Below are positions 50,805 to 58,801 of a DNA stretch of 64,000 nt, piece after piece. Made by a program: the position numbers and the translations under genes. Within the stretch, counting starts at the first letter, position 1, and each line of letters opens with the position of its first letter. Under the pieces are notes generated by a model. The model was not told where the DNA came from. It saw only the letters and a list, made by a program, of their open reading frames with translations, and did not search any database. The stretch is from assembly GCF_007830265.1 (NCBI RefSeq), contig NZ_VLKE01000001.1, forward strand, positions 1,550,001 to 1,614,000. Reading direction: 5' to 3'. Origin of the DNA: Micromonospora olivasterospora. Lineage in GTDB: Bacteria; Actinomycetota; Actinomycetes; Mycobacteriales; Micromonosporaceae.

Positions 50805-51983
50805 TCAGACCCCCGCAGCGGCCAGCTCGGCGGCCCGCTCGGCCGCGCCGTCCATCGTGTCGACCCGCTGCACCAGCGGGTTGTTGGCCTGGTCGAGGAT
50901 CGCCCGACCGGCCTCGGCGTTGTTGCCGTCGAGGCGGACCACGAGCGGCTTGGTGACCTTCTCACCCCGCTGCTCCAGCAGGGCCAGCGCCTGCACGATG
51001 CCGTTGGCGACCTCGTCGCAGGCGGTGATGCCGCCGAAGACGTTGACGAAGACGCTCTTCACCGCCGGGTCGGACAGGACGATCTCCAACCCGTTCGCCA
51101 TCACCGCGGCGCTCGCGCCGCCGCCGATGTCGAGGAAGTTGGCCGGCTTGACCCCGCCGTGCCGCTCGCCCGCGTACGCGACCACGTCGAGGGTCGACAT
51201 GACCAGGCCGGCACCGTTGCCGATGATGCCGACCTCGCCGTCGAGCTTGACGTAGTTGAGGTCCTTTTCCTTTGCGGCCTGCTCCAGCGGGTCCACCGCG
51301 GCCTGGTCGACCAGCGCCTCGTGGTCCGGGTGCCGGAACGCCGCGTTCTCGTCCAGGCTCACCTTGGCGTCCAGGAGCAGCAGCTTGCCGTCCCCGGCCT
51401 TGGCCAGCGGGTTCACCTCGACCAGCGTGGCGTCCTCGGCGACGAACGCCTTCCACAGCCCGACGGCGGCCTCGACGACCTGGTCGGCGACCTCGGCCGG
51501 GAAGCCGGCGGCGGTCACGATCTCCCGCGCCTTGGCCTCGTCCACGCCGGTGTTCGCGTCGATCGGCGCCTTGACGACCTTCCCCGGGGTCTCAGCGGCG
51601 ACCTGCTCGATGTCCATGCCGCCGGCGACGCTGGCGATGCAGAGGAAGGTACGGTTCGCCCGGTCGAGCAGGTAGGAGAAGTAGTACTCCTCGGCCACGT
51701 CCGCGGTCACCGTGATCATGACCTTGTGGACGGTGTGTCCCTTGATGTCCATGCCCAGGATGTCGGTGGCCCGGGCCACCGTCTCATCCGCGCCCTCGGC
51801 CAGCTTGACGCCGCCCGCCTTGCCTCGGCCGCCGACCTTCACCTGCGCCTTGACGACCACCCGGCCGCCGAGGCGGTCGGCGATCGCCCGCGCCTCCTCC
51901 GGGGTGTTGGCGACGCCGCCGGCCAGCACGGGCAAGCCGTGCCGCTCGAACAGGTCCCGCCCCTGGTACTCGTACAGGTCCAC
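50805..51983 (-). CDS. sucC: Succinyl-CoA ligase beta subunit
   Basis: The 392-aa ATP-grasp subunit starts [19 protein letters not shown], has the grasp-domain segment [21 protein letters not shown], and the C-terminal ligase domain with [21 protein letters not shown] and [13 protein letters not shown]. It is the first gene of sucCD. The 456-bp region upstream holds a 23-bp dyad 71-93 bp before the start that could regulate transcription. Confidence 0.96.
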   Translation of the reverse strand: MDLYEYQGRDLFERHGLPVLAGGVANTPEEARAIADRLGGRVVVKAQVKVGGRGKAGGVKLAEGADETVARATDILGMDIKGHTVHKVMITVTADVAEEYYFSYLLDRANRTFLCIASVAGGMDIEQVAAETPGKVVKAPIDANTGVDEAKAREIVTAAGFPAEVADQVVEAAVGLWKAFVAEDATLVEVNPLAKAGDGKLLLLDAKVSLDENAAFRHPDHEALVDQAAVDPLEQAAKEKDLNYVKLDGEVGIIGNGAGLVMSTLDVVAYAGERHGGVKPANFLDIGGGASAAVMANGLEIVLSDPAVKSVFVNVFGGITACDEVANGIVQALALLEQRGEKVTKPLVVRLDGNNAEAGRAILDQANNPLVQRVDTMDGAAERAAELAAAGV

Positions 51984-52053
51984 GATTGCGCGTCCCGTCC
52001 CGTCTCCGCGGCGCGCCGTCGCGCCGCCACCAGCGTTGTGAAAACAGTTTGAC

Positions 52054-52076
52054 GCCTGTCATCAGTTGACACAGGC
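52054..52076 (-). promoter_or_regulatory. Dyad upstream of sucC, candidate operator
   Basis: GCCTGT and ACAGGC form exact arms of a 23-bp element whose centre reads CATCAGTTGAC. It lies 71-93 bp before the sucC start in a locally A/T-rich stretch, where a regulator of TCA-cycle genes might bind. Confidence 0.35.
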
Positions 52077-52242
52077 CATTGCCGCAGCCTAGCGAGGCCG
52101 GCACGGCGGGCAACCGAGCGGGTGCGCGGTGTGCCGTACTCCACACGCGCGGGAATCCCGGAGCGCCCCGGCTCGGGACGGCCCCCGCTGGTCCCGCCGG
52201 ACGGGCCCGGCGGAAATCTCCGGAGGATGTTCACCCGGGTGC

Positions 52243-52267
52243 GTAACCCCGGCGTGAGGGCGTCGTT
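52243..52267 (+). promoter_or_regulatory. ECF-sigma-like promoter motif without an evident gene
   Basis: GTAAC (52243-52247), 16 nt, then CGTT (52264-52267) fits the GGAAC/CGTT type used by actinobacterial ECF sigma factors, with one mismatch. Only a terminator and the convergent B12-binding gene follow. Confidence 0.25.
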
Positions 52268-52356
52268 GAGTCTGATGTCGGAGCGCTGGTCAGCGCGATG
52301 ACGGGAGACGGCCGATGCCCTGTCGGTCGAGGGGTGGCGGCGGGGCATCGTGCATA

Positions 52357-52393
52357 GAGGGGCCGGACGTGTGAGGGGTGCGTCCGGCCCCTC
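52357..52393. terminator. Terminator hairpin downstream of the B12-binding gene
   Basis: GAGGGGCCGGACG (52357-52369) pairs perfectly with CGTCCGGCCCCTC (52381-52393) around 11 nt. It lies 46 bp after the stop on the minus strand. Confidence 0.75.
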
Positions 52394-52439
52394 CCCCCGT
52401 GTCCGGGGAGAGATGACGGCGCCCGCTGGCGAGGGTGGG

Positions 52440-52844
52440 TCAGCCGACCGGCTGGGCCACGTTCGCCCGGACCCACTCCACGATCGACTGGGTGGTCGCG
52501 CCCGGGGTGAAGATCTTGGCGACGCCGAGCTGCTCCAGCTCGGGGATGTCGGCGTCCGGGATGATGCCGCCGCCGAAGACGACGATGTCCCGGGCGTCCC
52601 GCTCGCCGAGCAGCTCGATCACCCGCCGGAACAGCGTCATGTGCGCCCCGGAGAGCACCGAGAGCCCGACCGCGTCGGCGTCCTCCTGGATCGCAGTCTC
52701 CACGATCTGCTCCGGGGTCTGGTGCAGGCCGGTGTAGATGACCTCCATGCCGGCGTCGCGCAGGGCGCGGGCGACCACCTTGGCCCCGCGGTCGTGGCCG
52801 TCGAGGCCCGGCTTCGCGACGACGACCCGGATACGAGAGCTCAT
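52440..52844 (-). CDS. Stand-alone cobalamin-binding protein (methylmalonyl-CoA mutase C-terminal domain type)
   Basis: This 134-aa protein consists only of a B12-binding domain with the full base-off/His-on signature: [14 protein letters not shown] (axial His), then LSVLSGAH and [15 protein letters not shown]. It matches the small cobalamin subunit of acyl-CoA mutases such as isobutyryl-CoA or 2-hydroxyisobutyryl-CoA mutase. No mutase large subunit or chaperone gene is nearby. It presumably pairs with a catalytic subunit encoded elsewhere. The single gene has its own terminator. Confidence 0.85.
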   Translation of the reverse strand: MSSRIRVVVAKPGLDGHDRGAKVVARALRDAGMEVIYTGLHQTPEQIVETAIQEDADAVGLSVLSGAHMTLFRRVIELLGERDARDIVVFGGGIIPDADIPELEQLGVAKIFTPGATTQSIVEWVRANVAQPVG

Positions 52845-53091
52845 CAGCGGACACCTTTCCCGGCGCTACGACTGTCACCTGAACGAACGGTAACCCGCCC
52901 GGCCGCGAGCGGGGAATCCGGGCGGCGGCAGTGGGCAGCGTAGGCGGCGCGGGTGCGGCCGGGTAGGCCCAGCACGCAGCGTCACGCTCCGCTACACAGA
53001 AGACATGAAACGGGGCACACAACCAACGCGACGAAAGCTGACGATACAGGATGGAAACGGACAGATCGACACGCCAATTCCGCCGTTTGGC

Positions 53092-53120
53092 TTGTGACCG
53101 GCCTGCCGGTTGGCTACCGT
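53092..53120 (+). promoter_or_regulatory. Promoter of the M23 peptidase leader
   Basis: TTGTGA (53092-53097), a 17-nt spacer and TACCGT (53115-53120) form a good housekeeping-type promoter. Transcription would begin near 53127, 107 nt before the GTG. Confidence 0.6.
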
Positions 53121-53126
53121 GTCCAC

Positions 53127-53233
53127 GGTTGTCATCAGGTCCACGGACGGGTGACGACGCGGCCAGCCGGGGTTCACCACCGCTTCACGGATGCCGGCCG
53201 GCCGTATCGGAACCCCGACAACGGAGGGTGTGC
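53127..53233 (+). promoter_or_regulatory. Structured 5' leader of the M23 peptidase, riboswitch candidate
   Basis: The leader can form a helix between GTTGTCATC (near 53128-53136) and GGTGACGAC further on, and another between CGGGGTTC and GAACCCCG that closes the 3' half. The gene type is one that c-di-AMP (ydaO) riboswitches control in actinobacteria, but the conserved ydaO core is not clearly matched here. Confidence 0.35.
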
Positions 53234-53950
53234 GTGCGCCAGCGCCTGTCGTCTGAGCCCGATAGATATCGCGGTCGCCGCCGCGTACCCACGCCTCCGC
53301 GGAGCCGCTACGCCGCCGTCGTCACCACCGCGTTCGTCGGTGCCGGCGTGGTGGCGCTCGGCGCGGGCGCCCTGCCGGACGCCAAGAGCGTCAGCCCAGC
53401 GGTCCTCGACGAGCTCAAGCAGGCCTCCGTCACCAGCCAGGACGCGGCCTCGCGCGCCGACTCCGCCGAGCGCGCCTCCCGGTCCGACCGGCCGGCGACC
53501 ACCGCCGCCGCCGCCGAGCAGGACGTCTGGCTGCTGCCCCTGCAGGGCTACGACTTCAACTCCCCGTACGGCATGCGCTGGGGCAAGCTGCACACCGGCG
53601 TCGACCTGGTCGCCCCGGAGGGCACCCCGTACGTCGCGATCCACGACGGCACCGTCACCAAGGCGGGCTGGTTCGGCGGCTACGGCTACACGGTCATCGT
53701 CAAGCACGCCGACGGCAGCGAGGCCATCTACGGCCACTCCTCGTCGCTCACCGTGCAGGAGGGCCAGCAGGTCAAGGCCGGCGACCAGCTCGGCCTGGTG
53801 GGCAACACCGGGCACTCGTACGGCTCCCACCTGCACCTGGAGATCCATGTCAAGGGGGAGCCGCTGGACCCGGTGCCGTGGCTGCAGAAGCGCGGAGTGG
53901 ACATCAAGCTGCAAGTCGAGGCGTTCTACACGGAGGCAGCGGCCTCCTGA
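53234..53950 (+). CDS. M23-family peptidoglycan endopeptidase
   Basis: The 238-aa secreted or membrane-anchored metallopeptidase should cut peptide cross-links in the cell wall. A basic N-terminus (RGRRR) precedes a transmembrane or signal segment (YAAVVTTAFVGAGVVALGAGAL), a coiled linker, and the M23 (LytM) domain from about residue 110. The zinc ligands are His and Asp in KLHTGVDLV, and His in SHLHLEIH. GTG at 53234 is chosen because GGAGGG lies 5 nt upstream. A second M23 gene follows 275 bp downstream. Confidence 0.9.
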   Translation: MRQRLSSEPDRYRGRRRVPTPPRSRYAAVVTTAFVGAGVVALGAGALPDAKSVSPAVLDELKQASVTSQDAASRADSAERASRSDRPATTAAAAEQDVWLLPLQGYDFNSPYGMRWGKLHTGVDLVAPEGTPYVAIHDGTVTKAGWFGGYGYTVIVKHADGSEAIYGHSSSLTVQEGQQVKAGDQLGLVGNTGHSYGSHLHLEIHVKGEPLDPVPWLQKRGVDIKLQVEAFYTEAAAS

Positions 53951-53971
53951 CGCTGCGCCTCGCCCGTTTGA

Positions 53972-54002
53972 CCGCCCGGATCGAGCGATCCGGGCGGTTT
54001 TT
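53972..54002 (+). terminator. Rho-independent terminator
   Basis: CCGCCCGGATCG (53972-53983) pairs with CGATCCGGGCGG (53986-53997), followed by TTTTT. It is the most classical terminator in the window and lies 21 bp after the M23 stop. Confidence 0.9.
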
Positions 54003-54225
54003 CGTTGCCGGCCGCGGCCGAATGTCTACTGCGCCACAGCCGCGACTGTGACCGGCGACACGCCGTACATGATCACTTATCGGGACAGGGCGCACCCGTG
54101 GGGCACACAACGGGCGGAGGCCCGGGGGTGCCGCCGCCCGCGCCCCCGCCCCTGGACAGCGGCCGGGCCGACGCGGACACCAGTATTTCGGGGTCCGTCC
54201 CACCCCGAGACGTGAAGGTCCGCCC

Positions 54226-55008
54226 GTGCAGGAAGAGAACATCCTCGCCGAGAGCACCACCGACACCCCGGGCCGCCACCGGCTGCGCCCCCGACGCGGC
54301 CGCCGAGCCCTCGTCGTCGGCGCGGTCGCGCTGGTCGGGCTCGGCCTGGCCGGTGTCTCCGCCGTCACCGCCGGCCGCGGAGGCGACGAGCCGGCCCCCG
54401 CCGCCGTGACGCTCGACGCCCAGAACCGCACCGAGGACGCCGCCCGCGCCGACCGCTCCACCCGGGGTACGGCGACCCCGGTCACCCCCTCGGCCGACGC
54501 GGCCGCCCCGACGCCGAGCCCGTCGACCGCCAGCCCCAACCCCACCACGTCGGCCGTTGCCAAGCCCACCGCCAAGCCGAAGCCGAAGACGACCAGCAAG
54601 CCCGCCCCCGCCTGGGTCATCCCGATGAGGGGCGCCCAGATCACGTCCTGCTACGGCCCGCGGTGGGGCACCCTGCACGCCGGCATCGACTTCGCGATGC
54701 CCACCGGCACCCCGATCCACGCCGCCGCCGCGGGCACGGTGGTCAAGGCCGGCGACGTCGGCGACGGGTACGGCATCTCGGTCTTCGTCGACCACGGCAA
54801 CGGCTACCTCACCCACTACGCCCACCAGAGCCGCACAGCCGTCAGCGTGGGGCAGAGGGTGAAGGCGGGTCAGGTCATCGGCTACGAGGGCGCCACCGGC
54901 GACGCCACGGGCCCGCACCTGCACTTCGAGGTGCACAAGGGCCAGATGTGGAACCAGATCGACCCGGCGCCGTTCCTGCGCGCCCGGGGCATCGACGTGG
55001 CCTGCTGA
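54226..55008 (+). CDS. M23-family peptidoglycan endopeptidase with Lys/Pro-rich linker
   Basis: This 260-aa metallopeptidase has a basic stretch (RLRPRRGRRAL) before a transmembrane segment (near residues 27-48), a Ser/Thr/Pro-rich and Lys-Pro linker (KPTAKPKPKTTSKPAP), and a C-terminal LytM domain. The zinc site is His/Asp in TLHAGIDFA and His in PHLHFEVH. A disulfide could link Cys in ITSCYGP to the C-terminal VAC. The GTG start follows GTGAAGG. It probably acts on the cell wall like its neighbour. Confidence 0.9.
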   Translation: MQEENILAESTTDTPGRHRLRPRRGRRALVVGAVALVGLGLAGVSAVTAGRGGDEPAPAAVTLDAQNRTEDAARADRSTRGTATPVTPSADAAAPTPSPSTASPNPTTSAVAKPTAKPKPKTTSKPAPAWVIPMRGAQITSCYGPRWGTLHAGIDFAMPTGTPIHAAAAGTVVKAGDVGDGYGISVFVDHGNGYLTHYAHQSRTAVSVGQRVKAGQVIGYEGATGDATGPHLHFEVHKGQMWNQIDPAPFLRARGIDVAC

Positions 55009-55033
55009 CGCACCACGCCGGCTGAGCGGGCTC

Positions 55034-55062
55034 GCCCGGCCCGGCGCTACGCCGGACCGGGC
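55034..55062. terminator. Terminator hairpin between M23 and pcrA
   Basis: GCCCGG-C-CCGGCG (55034-55046) and CGCCGG-A-CCGGGC (55050-55062) form a stem with one mismatch around a 3-nt loop. It serves the convergent M23 and pcrA genes. Confidence 0.7.
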
Positions 55063-55072
55063 CGGCGCCGGC

Positions 55073-57475
55073 TCAGAGCTTGTCGATCGGCGCGTGCCGC
55101 AGCACCAGCCACATTGTCTGGTCGCCGAAGTCGATCTGGGCGCGGGCGCCGGGGCCGTGCCCCTCGACGGCGAGCACCCGGCCCAGGCCGTACCGCTGGT
55201 GGTTGACCCGGTCCCCGGCCGCCACCTTCGGCGCCTGGGGCAGCTCGCTGGCGGTGGACAGCCGGCTGGCGTCCACGCCGAGCCGCTTGGCCAGCTGTGC
55301 CGCTCGGGGCGTACCGCCGGTGAAGCCGCCGCGCCCGCCGCCCGCGCCGCCCGCGCGGCCGCCGACCCCGCCGCCGCCCCCGGCCCACGACGTGTACGAC
55401 CCCTCGGTGCGCTCCCACCGGACCAGCTCCGGTGGCAGCTCCTCCAGGAACCGCGACGGCGGGTTGTAGGCCGGCTGCCCCCACGCCGAGCGGGTCACCG
55501 CCCGGGACAGGTAGAGGCGCTGCCGGGCCCGGGTGATGCCCACGTACGCCAGCCGGCGCTCCTCCTCCAGCTCCCGGGTGTCGCCGAGGGAACGCAGGTG
55601 CGGGAACACGCCGTCCTCCAGCCCGGTCAGGAACACCACCGGGAACTCCAGCCCCTTGGCGGTGTGCAGCGTCATCAGGGTGACCACGCCCTGGTGGTCG
55701 GGATCGTCGCTGGGGACCTGGTCGGCGTCGGCGACCAGCGCCACCTGCTCCAGGAACCCGGCCAGCGTGGCCCGCTCCCCCTCGGCCCCCAGCGCCTCGA
55801 CCCGCTCGGTGTACTCCCGGGCGACGCTGACCAGCTCCTGCAGGTTGTCGACCCGGCCCGCGTCCTGCGGGTCCAGGCTCTCCTCCAGCTCGGTCAGGTA
55901 GCCCGAGCGGGTCAGCAGGGCCTCCAGCACCTCCTCCGGGGTGCCCGACTCGGCCAGCTCCCGCGCGCCGTCGAGCAGGGCGACGAACTCGGCGATGCCG
56001 TTCGCCGCCCGGGTGGAGATGCCCGGGGCGTCCTTGGCCCGGCGCAGCGCGGCGCCGAAGGAGATCCGGTCGCGGCTGGCCAGCGCCTCGACGCACGCCT
56101 CCGCCCGGTCGCCGATGCCGCGCCGGGGGGTGTTCAGGATGCGCCGCAGGCTCACCGTGTCGTCGTCGTTGACCACCGCCCGCAGGTACGCCAGCGCGTC
56201 GCGGACCTCCTTGCGCTCGTAGAAGCGCACCCCGCCGACCACCTTGTACGGCAGCCCGACCCGGATGAACACCTCCTCGAAGACGCGGGACTGGGCGTTG
56301 GTGCGGTAGAAGACCGCGACGTCGCCGGGTCGGGCGTCGCCGGCGTCGACCAGCCGGTCGACCTCCCGCCCCACCCAGTCCGCCTCGGCGTGCTCGGTGT
56401 CGGCGACGTACCCGACGATCTGCTCGCCGGCCCCGGCGTCGCTCCACAGCCGCTTGGGTTTGCGCGAGGTGTTCCGGTCGATCACCGCGTTGGCCGCGTT
56501 GAGGATGGTCTGGGTGGAGCGGTAGTTCTGCTCCAGCAGGATCGTGCGGGCGTCGGTGTAGTCCCGCTCGAACTCCAGGATGTTGCGGATCGTCGCGCCC
56601 CGGAACGCGTAGATCGACTGGTCGGCGTCGCCGACCACGCACAGCTCGGCCGGATCGACGCCCTCGGTGCCGGAGACCAGCCCCTTGATCAGCACGTACT
56701 GGGCGTGGTTGGTGTCCTGGTACTCGTCGACCAGGACGTGCCGGAAGCGGCGGCGGTAGCTCTCCGCGACGTGCGGGTGGGACTGGAGCAGGTGCACCGT
56801 CGTCATGATCAGGTCGTCGAAGTCGAGCGCGTGCGCCTCGCGCAGCCGCCGCTGGTAGAGCGTGTACGCCTCGGCGAGCGCCCGCTCGTTGGGGCCCTTG
56901 GCCCGGGCGGCGAACTCGTCGGGGTCGACCAGCTCGTTCTTGAGGTTGGAGACCTGGGCGGCGAGCCCGCGCGCCGGGTAGCGCTTCGGGTCGAGATCCA
57001 GCTCGCGGGCGACGAGCTGCATCAGCCGGCGGGAGTCGTCGGCGTCGTAGATCGAGAAGGTCGACTTCAGGCCGGCGTGCTCGTGCTCGGCCCGCAGGAT
57101 GCGCACGCAGGCGGAGTGGAACGTCGACACCCACATCAGCCGGGCGCGGGGGCCGACGAGCTGCGTCACCCGGTCCTTCATCTCGCCCGCGGCCTTGTTG
57201 GTGAAGGTGATCGCGATGATCTCGCCAGGGTGCACGTCCCGGGCGGCGAGCAGGTACGCGATCCGGTGGGTGAGCACCCTGGTCTTGCCGGAGCCGGCGC
57301 CGGCCACGATCAGCAGCGGCGAGCCGCCGTGGGTGACGGCGTCGCGCTGGGGGCCGTTCAGGCCCTCCAGCAGCTGCTGCGGGTCGCGGTGGACGACCGG
57401 GCCGGGCCGGCGCGGCGGGGCCGACGCCGGCTCGGGCGCGGGCGGGGACGCGGGGATGTCGAAGAGAGGCTGCAT
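55073..57475 (-). CDS. pcrA: ATP-dependent DNA helicase PcrA (UvrD family)
   Basis: This 800-aa SF1A helicase unwinds DNA 3' to 5' in repair and replication. Walker A is AGAGSGKT near residues 57-64, Walker B VLVDEYQDTN, motif III GDADQSIYAFRGA, motif IV QNYRSTQTIL, motif V TLHTAKGLEFPVVF, motif VI YVGITRARQRLY. The C-terminus has a Gly-rich linker and a Tudor-like domain (VAAGDRVNHQRYGLGRVLAVEG) that binds RNA polymerase in PcrA and Mfd-like proteins. It stands alone; the ATG is well placed. Confidence 0.95.
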   Translation of the reverse strand: MQPLFDIPASPPAPEPASAPPRRPGPVVHRDPQQLLEGLNGPQRDAVTHGGSPLLIVAGAGSGKTRVLTHRIAYLLAARDVHPGEIIAITFTNKAAGEMKDRVTQLVGPRARLMWVSTFHSACVRILRAEHEHAGLKSTFSIYDADDSRRLMQLVARELDLDPKRYPARGLAAQVSNLKNELVDPDEFAARAKGPNERALAEAYTLYQRRLREAHALDFDDLIMTTVHLLQSHPHVAESYRRRFRHVLVDEYQDTNHAQYVLIKGLVSGTEGVDPAELCVVGDADQSIYAFRGATIRNILEFERDYTDARTILLEQNYRSTQTILNAANAVIDRNTSRKPKRLWSDAGAGEQIVGYVADTEHAEADWVGREVDRLVDAGDARPGDVAVFYRTNAQSRVFEEVFIRVGLPYKVVGGVRFYERKEVRDALAYLRAVVNDDDTVSLRRILNTPRRGIGDRAEACVEALASRDRISFGAALRRAKDAPGISTRAANGIAEFVALLDGARELAESGTPEEVLEALLTRSGYLTELEESLDPQDAGRVDNLQELVSVAREYTERVEALGAEGERATLAGFLEQVALVADADQVPSDDPDHQGVVTLMTLHTAKGLEFPVVFLTGLEDGVFPHLRSLGDTRELEEERRLAYVGITRARQRLYLSRAVTRSAWGQPAYNPPSRFLEELPPELVRWERTEGSYTSWAGGGGGVGGRAGGAGGGRGGFTGGTPRAAQLAKRLGVDASRLSTASELPQAPKVAAGDRVNHQRYGLGRVLAVEGHGPGARAQIDFGDQTMWLVLRHAPIDKL

Positions 57476-57661
57476 CGCACGGCGAGTCTATGCCTCCGGC
57501 CGGACACTTCCCGCCCGCGCACGGATGAGTTTCTGCGAGGTCCCGTGAACCCAGCACCCCGGATGCACCCGTTCCTACTGCGGACGCGTTGCGCGCGCGT
57601 CAGGCGCAACTGATCCACAGCAAGGTCCCAGTACATCACCGAACGCGAAGGGTGGAACCAC

Positions 57662-58042
57662 ATGAAGCGGATGCGCACGTTCCTAGCTACCGCGCTTACC
57701 GTCGGTCTAGCGGGTCTGCTTGCCCCTCTCGTCAGCCCGTCTCCGGCAAGCGCTGCTTGGTCGAGCTGCCCGGCGTCCGAGTTCTGCATCTTTGACAACA
57801 TCAATTTCGGGGGAGCCTATCTCCGCCCCGCGCTCAACACCCCAAGCCAGTGGGGCAACTTCACTAACGCAAACTTCAACGACAGAGCCAGCTCTGCCGT
57901 GAACAAATCGGGTTACAGGTGGTGCCTTTACGAGCACGCGTATAAGGGTGGCAAACGCTTGGTGTTCCCGCCGAACACGCAGATCAGTGACTTTCGCCGG
58001 TACGGCTGGAACGACCGCGCCAGCAGCACCGCAATATGCTGA
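57662..58042 (+). CDS. Secreted peptidase inhibitor family I36-type protein
   Basis: The 126-aa product has a classic signal peptide with probable cleavage after SPASA (near residue 31), then a beta/gamma-crystallin-like domain with four cysteines. Motifs are CPASEFCIFDNINFGGAYL and WCLYEHAYKGGKRLVFP. They match the I36 family (SMI from Streptomyces nigrescens), which inhibits metalloproteases. The gene has lower GC and less biased third positions than its neighbours, which suggests recent acquisition or relaxed codon selection. GGTGG precedes the ATG. It lies opposite pcrA. Confidence 0.85.
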   Translation: MKRMRTFLATALTVGLAGLLAPLVSPSPASAAWSSCPASEFCIFDNINFGGAYLRPALNTPSQWGNFTNANFNDRASSAVNKSGYRWCLYEHAYKGGKRLVFPPNTQISDFRRYGWNDRASSTAIC

Positions 58043-58250
58043 CCCAGCGTGACGCGGACTAGCTAGTCAGCCGAGCACGAGACGGCGTCGCCGGCCGCCC
58101 CTTCGAGCCCAGTATGCCGCTCCCATCCAGCGACGCTGAGAGATCGTCGGGTAACCGGCTGGGTGTGATGGGTTACGACGAGACACCCCTTGGGCGCGGG
58201 GGCCCTTGTCACGGCCGCTGGACGGCCGGCGGACCGAATGGCGGGAATCC

Positions 58251-58280
58251 TTGCGAACCGGGAGCCGGGCTGGGCATACT
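58251..58280 (+). promoter_or_regulatory. Promoter of the chorismate mutase leader
   Basis: TTGCGA (58251-58256), an 18-nt spacer and CATACT (58275-58280) precede the leader GTG at 58288 by 7 nt. Transcription should start at or next to the GTG, giving a leaderless leader peptide. Confidence 0.65.
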
Positions 58281-58287
58281 CGACGGC

Positions 58288-58353
58288 GTGTTCGGTCAGC
58301 GCTACTACTTTTACTACGGCACCGGGAGTCCGGCAGCCGTGGGTCGCGCCTGA
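58288..58353 (+). CDS. Aromatic leader peptide upstream of chorismate mutase
   Basis: A 21-codon frame starting with GTG encodes VFGQRYYFYYGTGSPAAVGRA. Five aromatic codons in a row (Tyr-Tyr-Phe-Tyr-Tyr at 58303-58317) are followed by the antiterminator segment and the stop. The peptide is too short and too biased to be an ordinary protein. It lies directly after a promoter and before a terminator, and the gene behind encodes the branch-point enzyme of Phe and Tyr synthesis. A ribosome would stall here when charged tRNA-Tyr or tRNA-Phe is scarce. See the attenuator entry for the RNA pairing. Confidence 0.75.
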   Translation: MFGQRYYFYYGTGSPAAVGRA

Positions 58354-58400
58354 TCAGATCAGACCTACGAAAGCCCCGGGCTCCTGGAGCCCGGGGCTTT
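58322..58400 (+). promoter_or_regulatory. Transcription attenuator of chorismate mutase (antiterminator and terminator)
   Basis: The terminator is a 15-bp stem: AAAGCCCCGGGCTCC (58370-58384) with GGAGCCCGGGGCTTT (58386-58400). The upstream segment CCGGGAGTCCGG (58322-58333) can pair over all 12 positions (two G-U pairs) with CCGGGCTCCTGG (58376-58387), which destroys the terminator stem. A ribosome finishing the leader would cover the upstream segment and permit termination; one stalled at the early Tyr codons would leave it free for antitermination. Confidence 0.7.
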
Positions 58401-58447
58401 CCGTTCCGGGATCCGGGCACCGGGCCCGACACCCGAGGGGTACGGCG

Positions 58448-58801
58448 ATGATGACAGACGTGGTGGAGCAGAACAGCGGCGCGGAGCGGTCCCGTCCAGC
58501 CGGCGAGCGCACCGATGCGCCGGCCGCGGCGACCGGGACCGGCACGGACGACTCGGCCGCCGCGGCCCGGATCGTCGCCATCCGCGAGCGGATCGACGAG
58601 ATCGACCGCACACTGATCGAGCTGTGGCACGAACGGGCGAGCCTCTCCCGGGAGGTCGGGGCGACCCGGATGGCCTCGGGAGGCACCCGGCTGGTGCTCT
58701 CCCGGGAGCGCGAGATCCTGGAGCGGTTCCGCCAGGCGCTCGGCGCCGACGGCACCCAGCTCGCCCTGCTGCTGCTCCGCGCCGGCCGCGGCCCGCTGTA
58801 G
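58448..58801 (+). CDS. Chorismate mutase (AroQ type)
   Basis: This 117-aa enzyme converts chorismate to prephenate, the first step towards Phe and Tyr. After a disordered Ala/Thr-rich N-terminus of 36 residues, the AroQ helix 1 follows (RIVAIRERIDEIDRTLIELWHERASLSREVGATR), with Arg and Glu residues of the active site, then helices 2 and 3 (REREILERFRQALG and ALLLLRAGRGPL). Length and pattern match the small mycobacterial AroQ-delta-like type that acts with DAHP synthase. GAGGGG precedes the first of two adjacent ATG codons (58448 and 58451). Expression is probably set by the attenuator upstream. Confidence 0.85.
   Translation: MMTDVVEQNSGAERSRPAGERTDAPAAATGTGTDDSAAAARIVAIRERIDEIDRTLIELWHERASLSREVGATRMASGGTRLVLSREREILERFRQALGADGTQLALLLLRAGRGPL

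Larger units (their letters stand above)
51984..52439. other. 456-bp intergenic region upstream of sucC
   Basis: The region contains a dyad (52054-52076), a possible ECF-type promoter on the plus strand (52243-52267) and the terminator of the B12-binding gene (52357-52393). No gene is supported; only very short frames follow the plus-strand promoter candidate. Confidence 0.6.
52845..53233. other. 389-bp intergenic region before the first M23 peptidase
   Basis: The region contains the promoter of the B12-binding gene (minus), a good plus-strand promoter and a structured leader of about 107 nt (both listed separately). From 52900 to 53080 nothing further is seen. Confidence 0.6.

Noticed and set aside
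53127..53233. Confident call of a ydaO/c-di-AMP riboswitch
   Set aside because: The gene context fits, but the conserved core elements are not clearly matched, so only a structured leader is reported.
58114..58353. A 79-aa protein ending with the aromatic leader sequence
   Set aside because: The upstream 58 codons are low-quality sequence without a ribosome binding site, while a promoter lies directly before the GTG at 58288. The short leader is the better reading.
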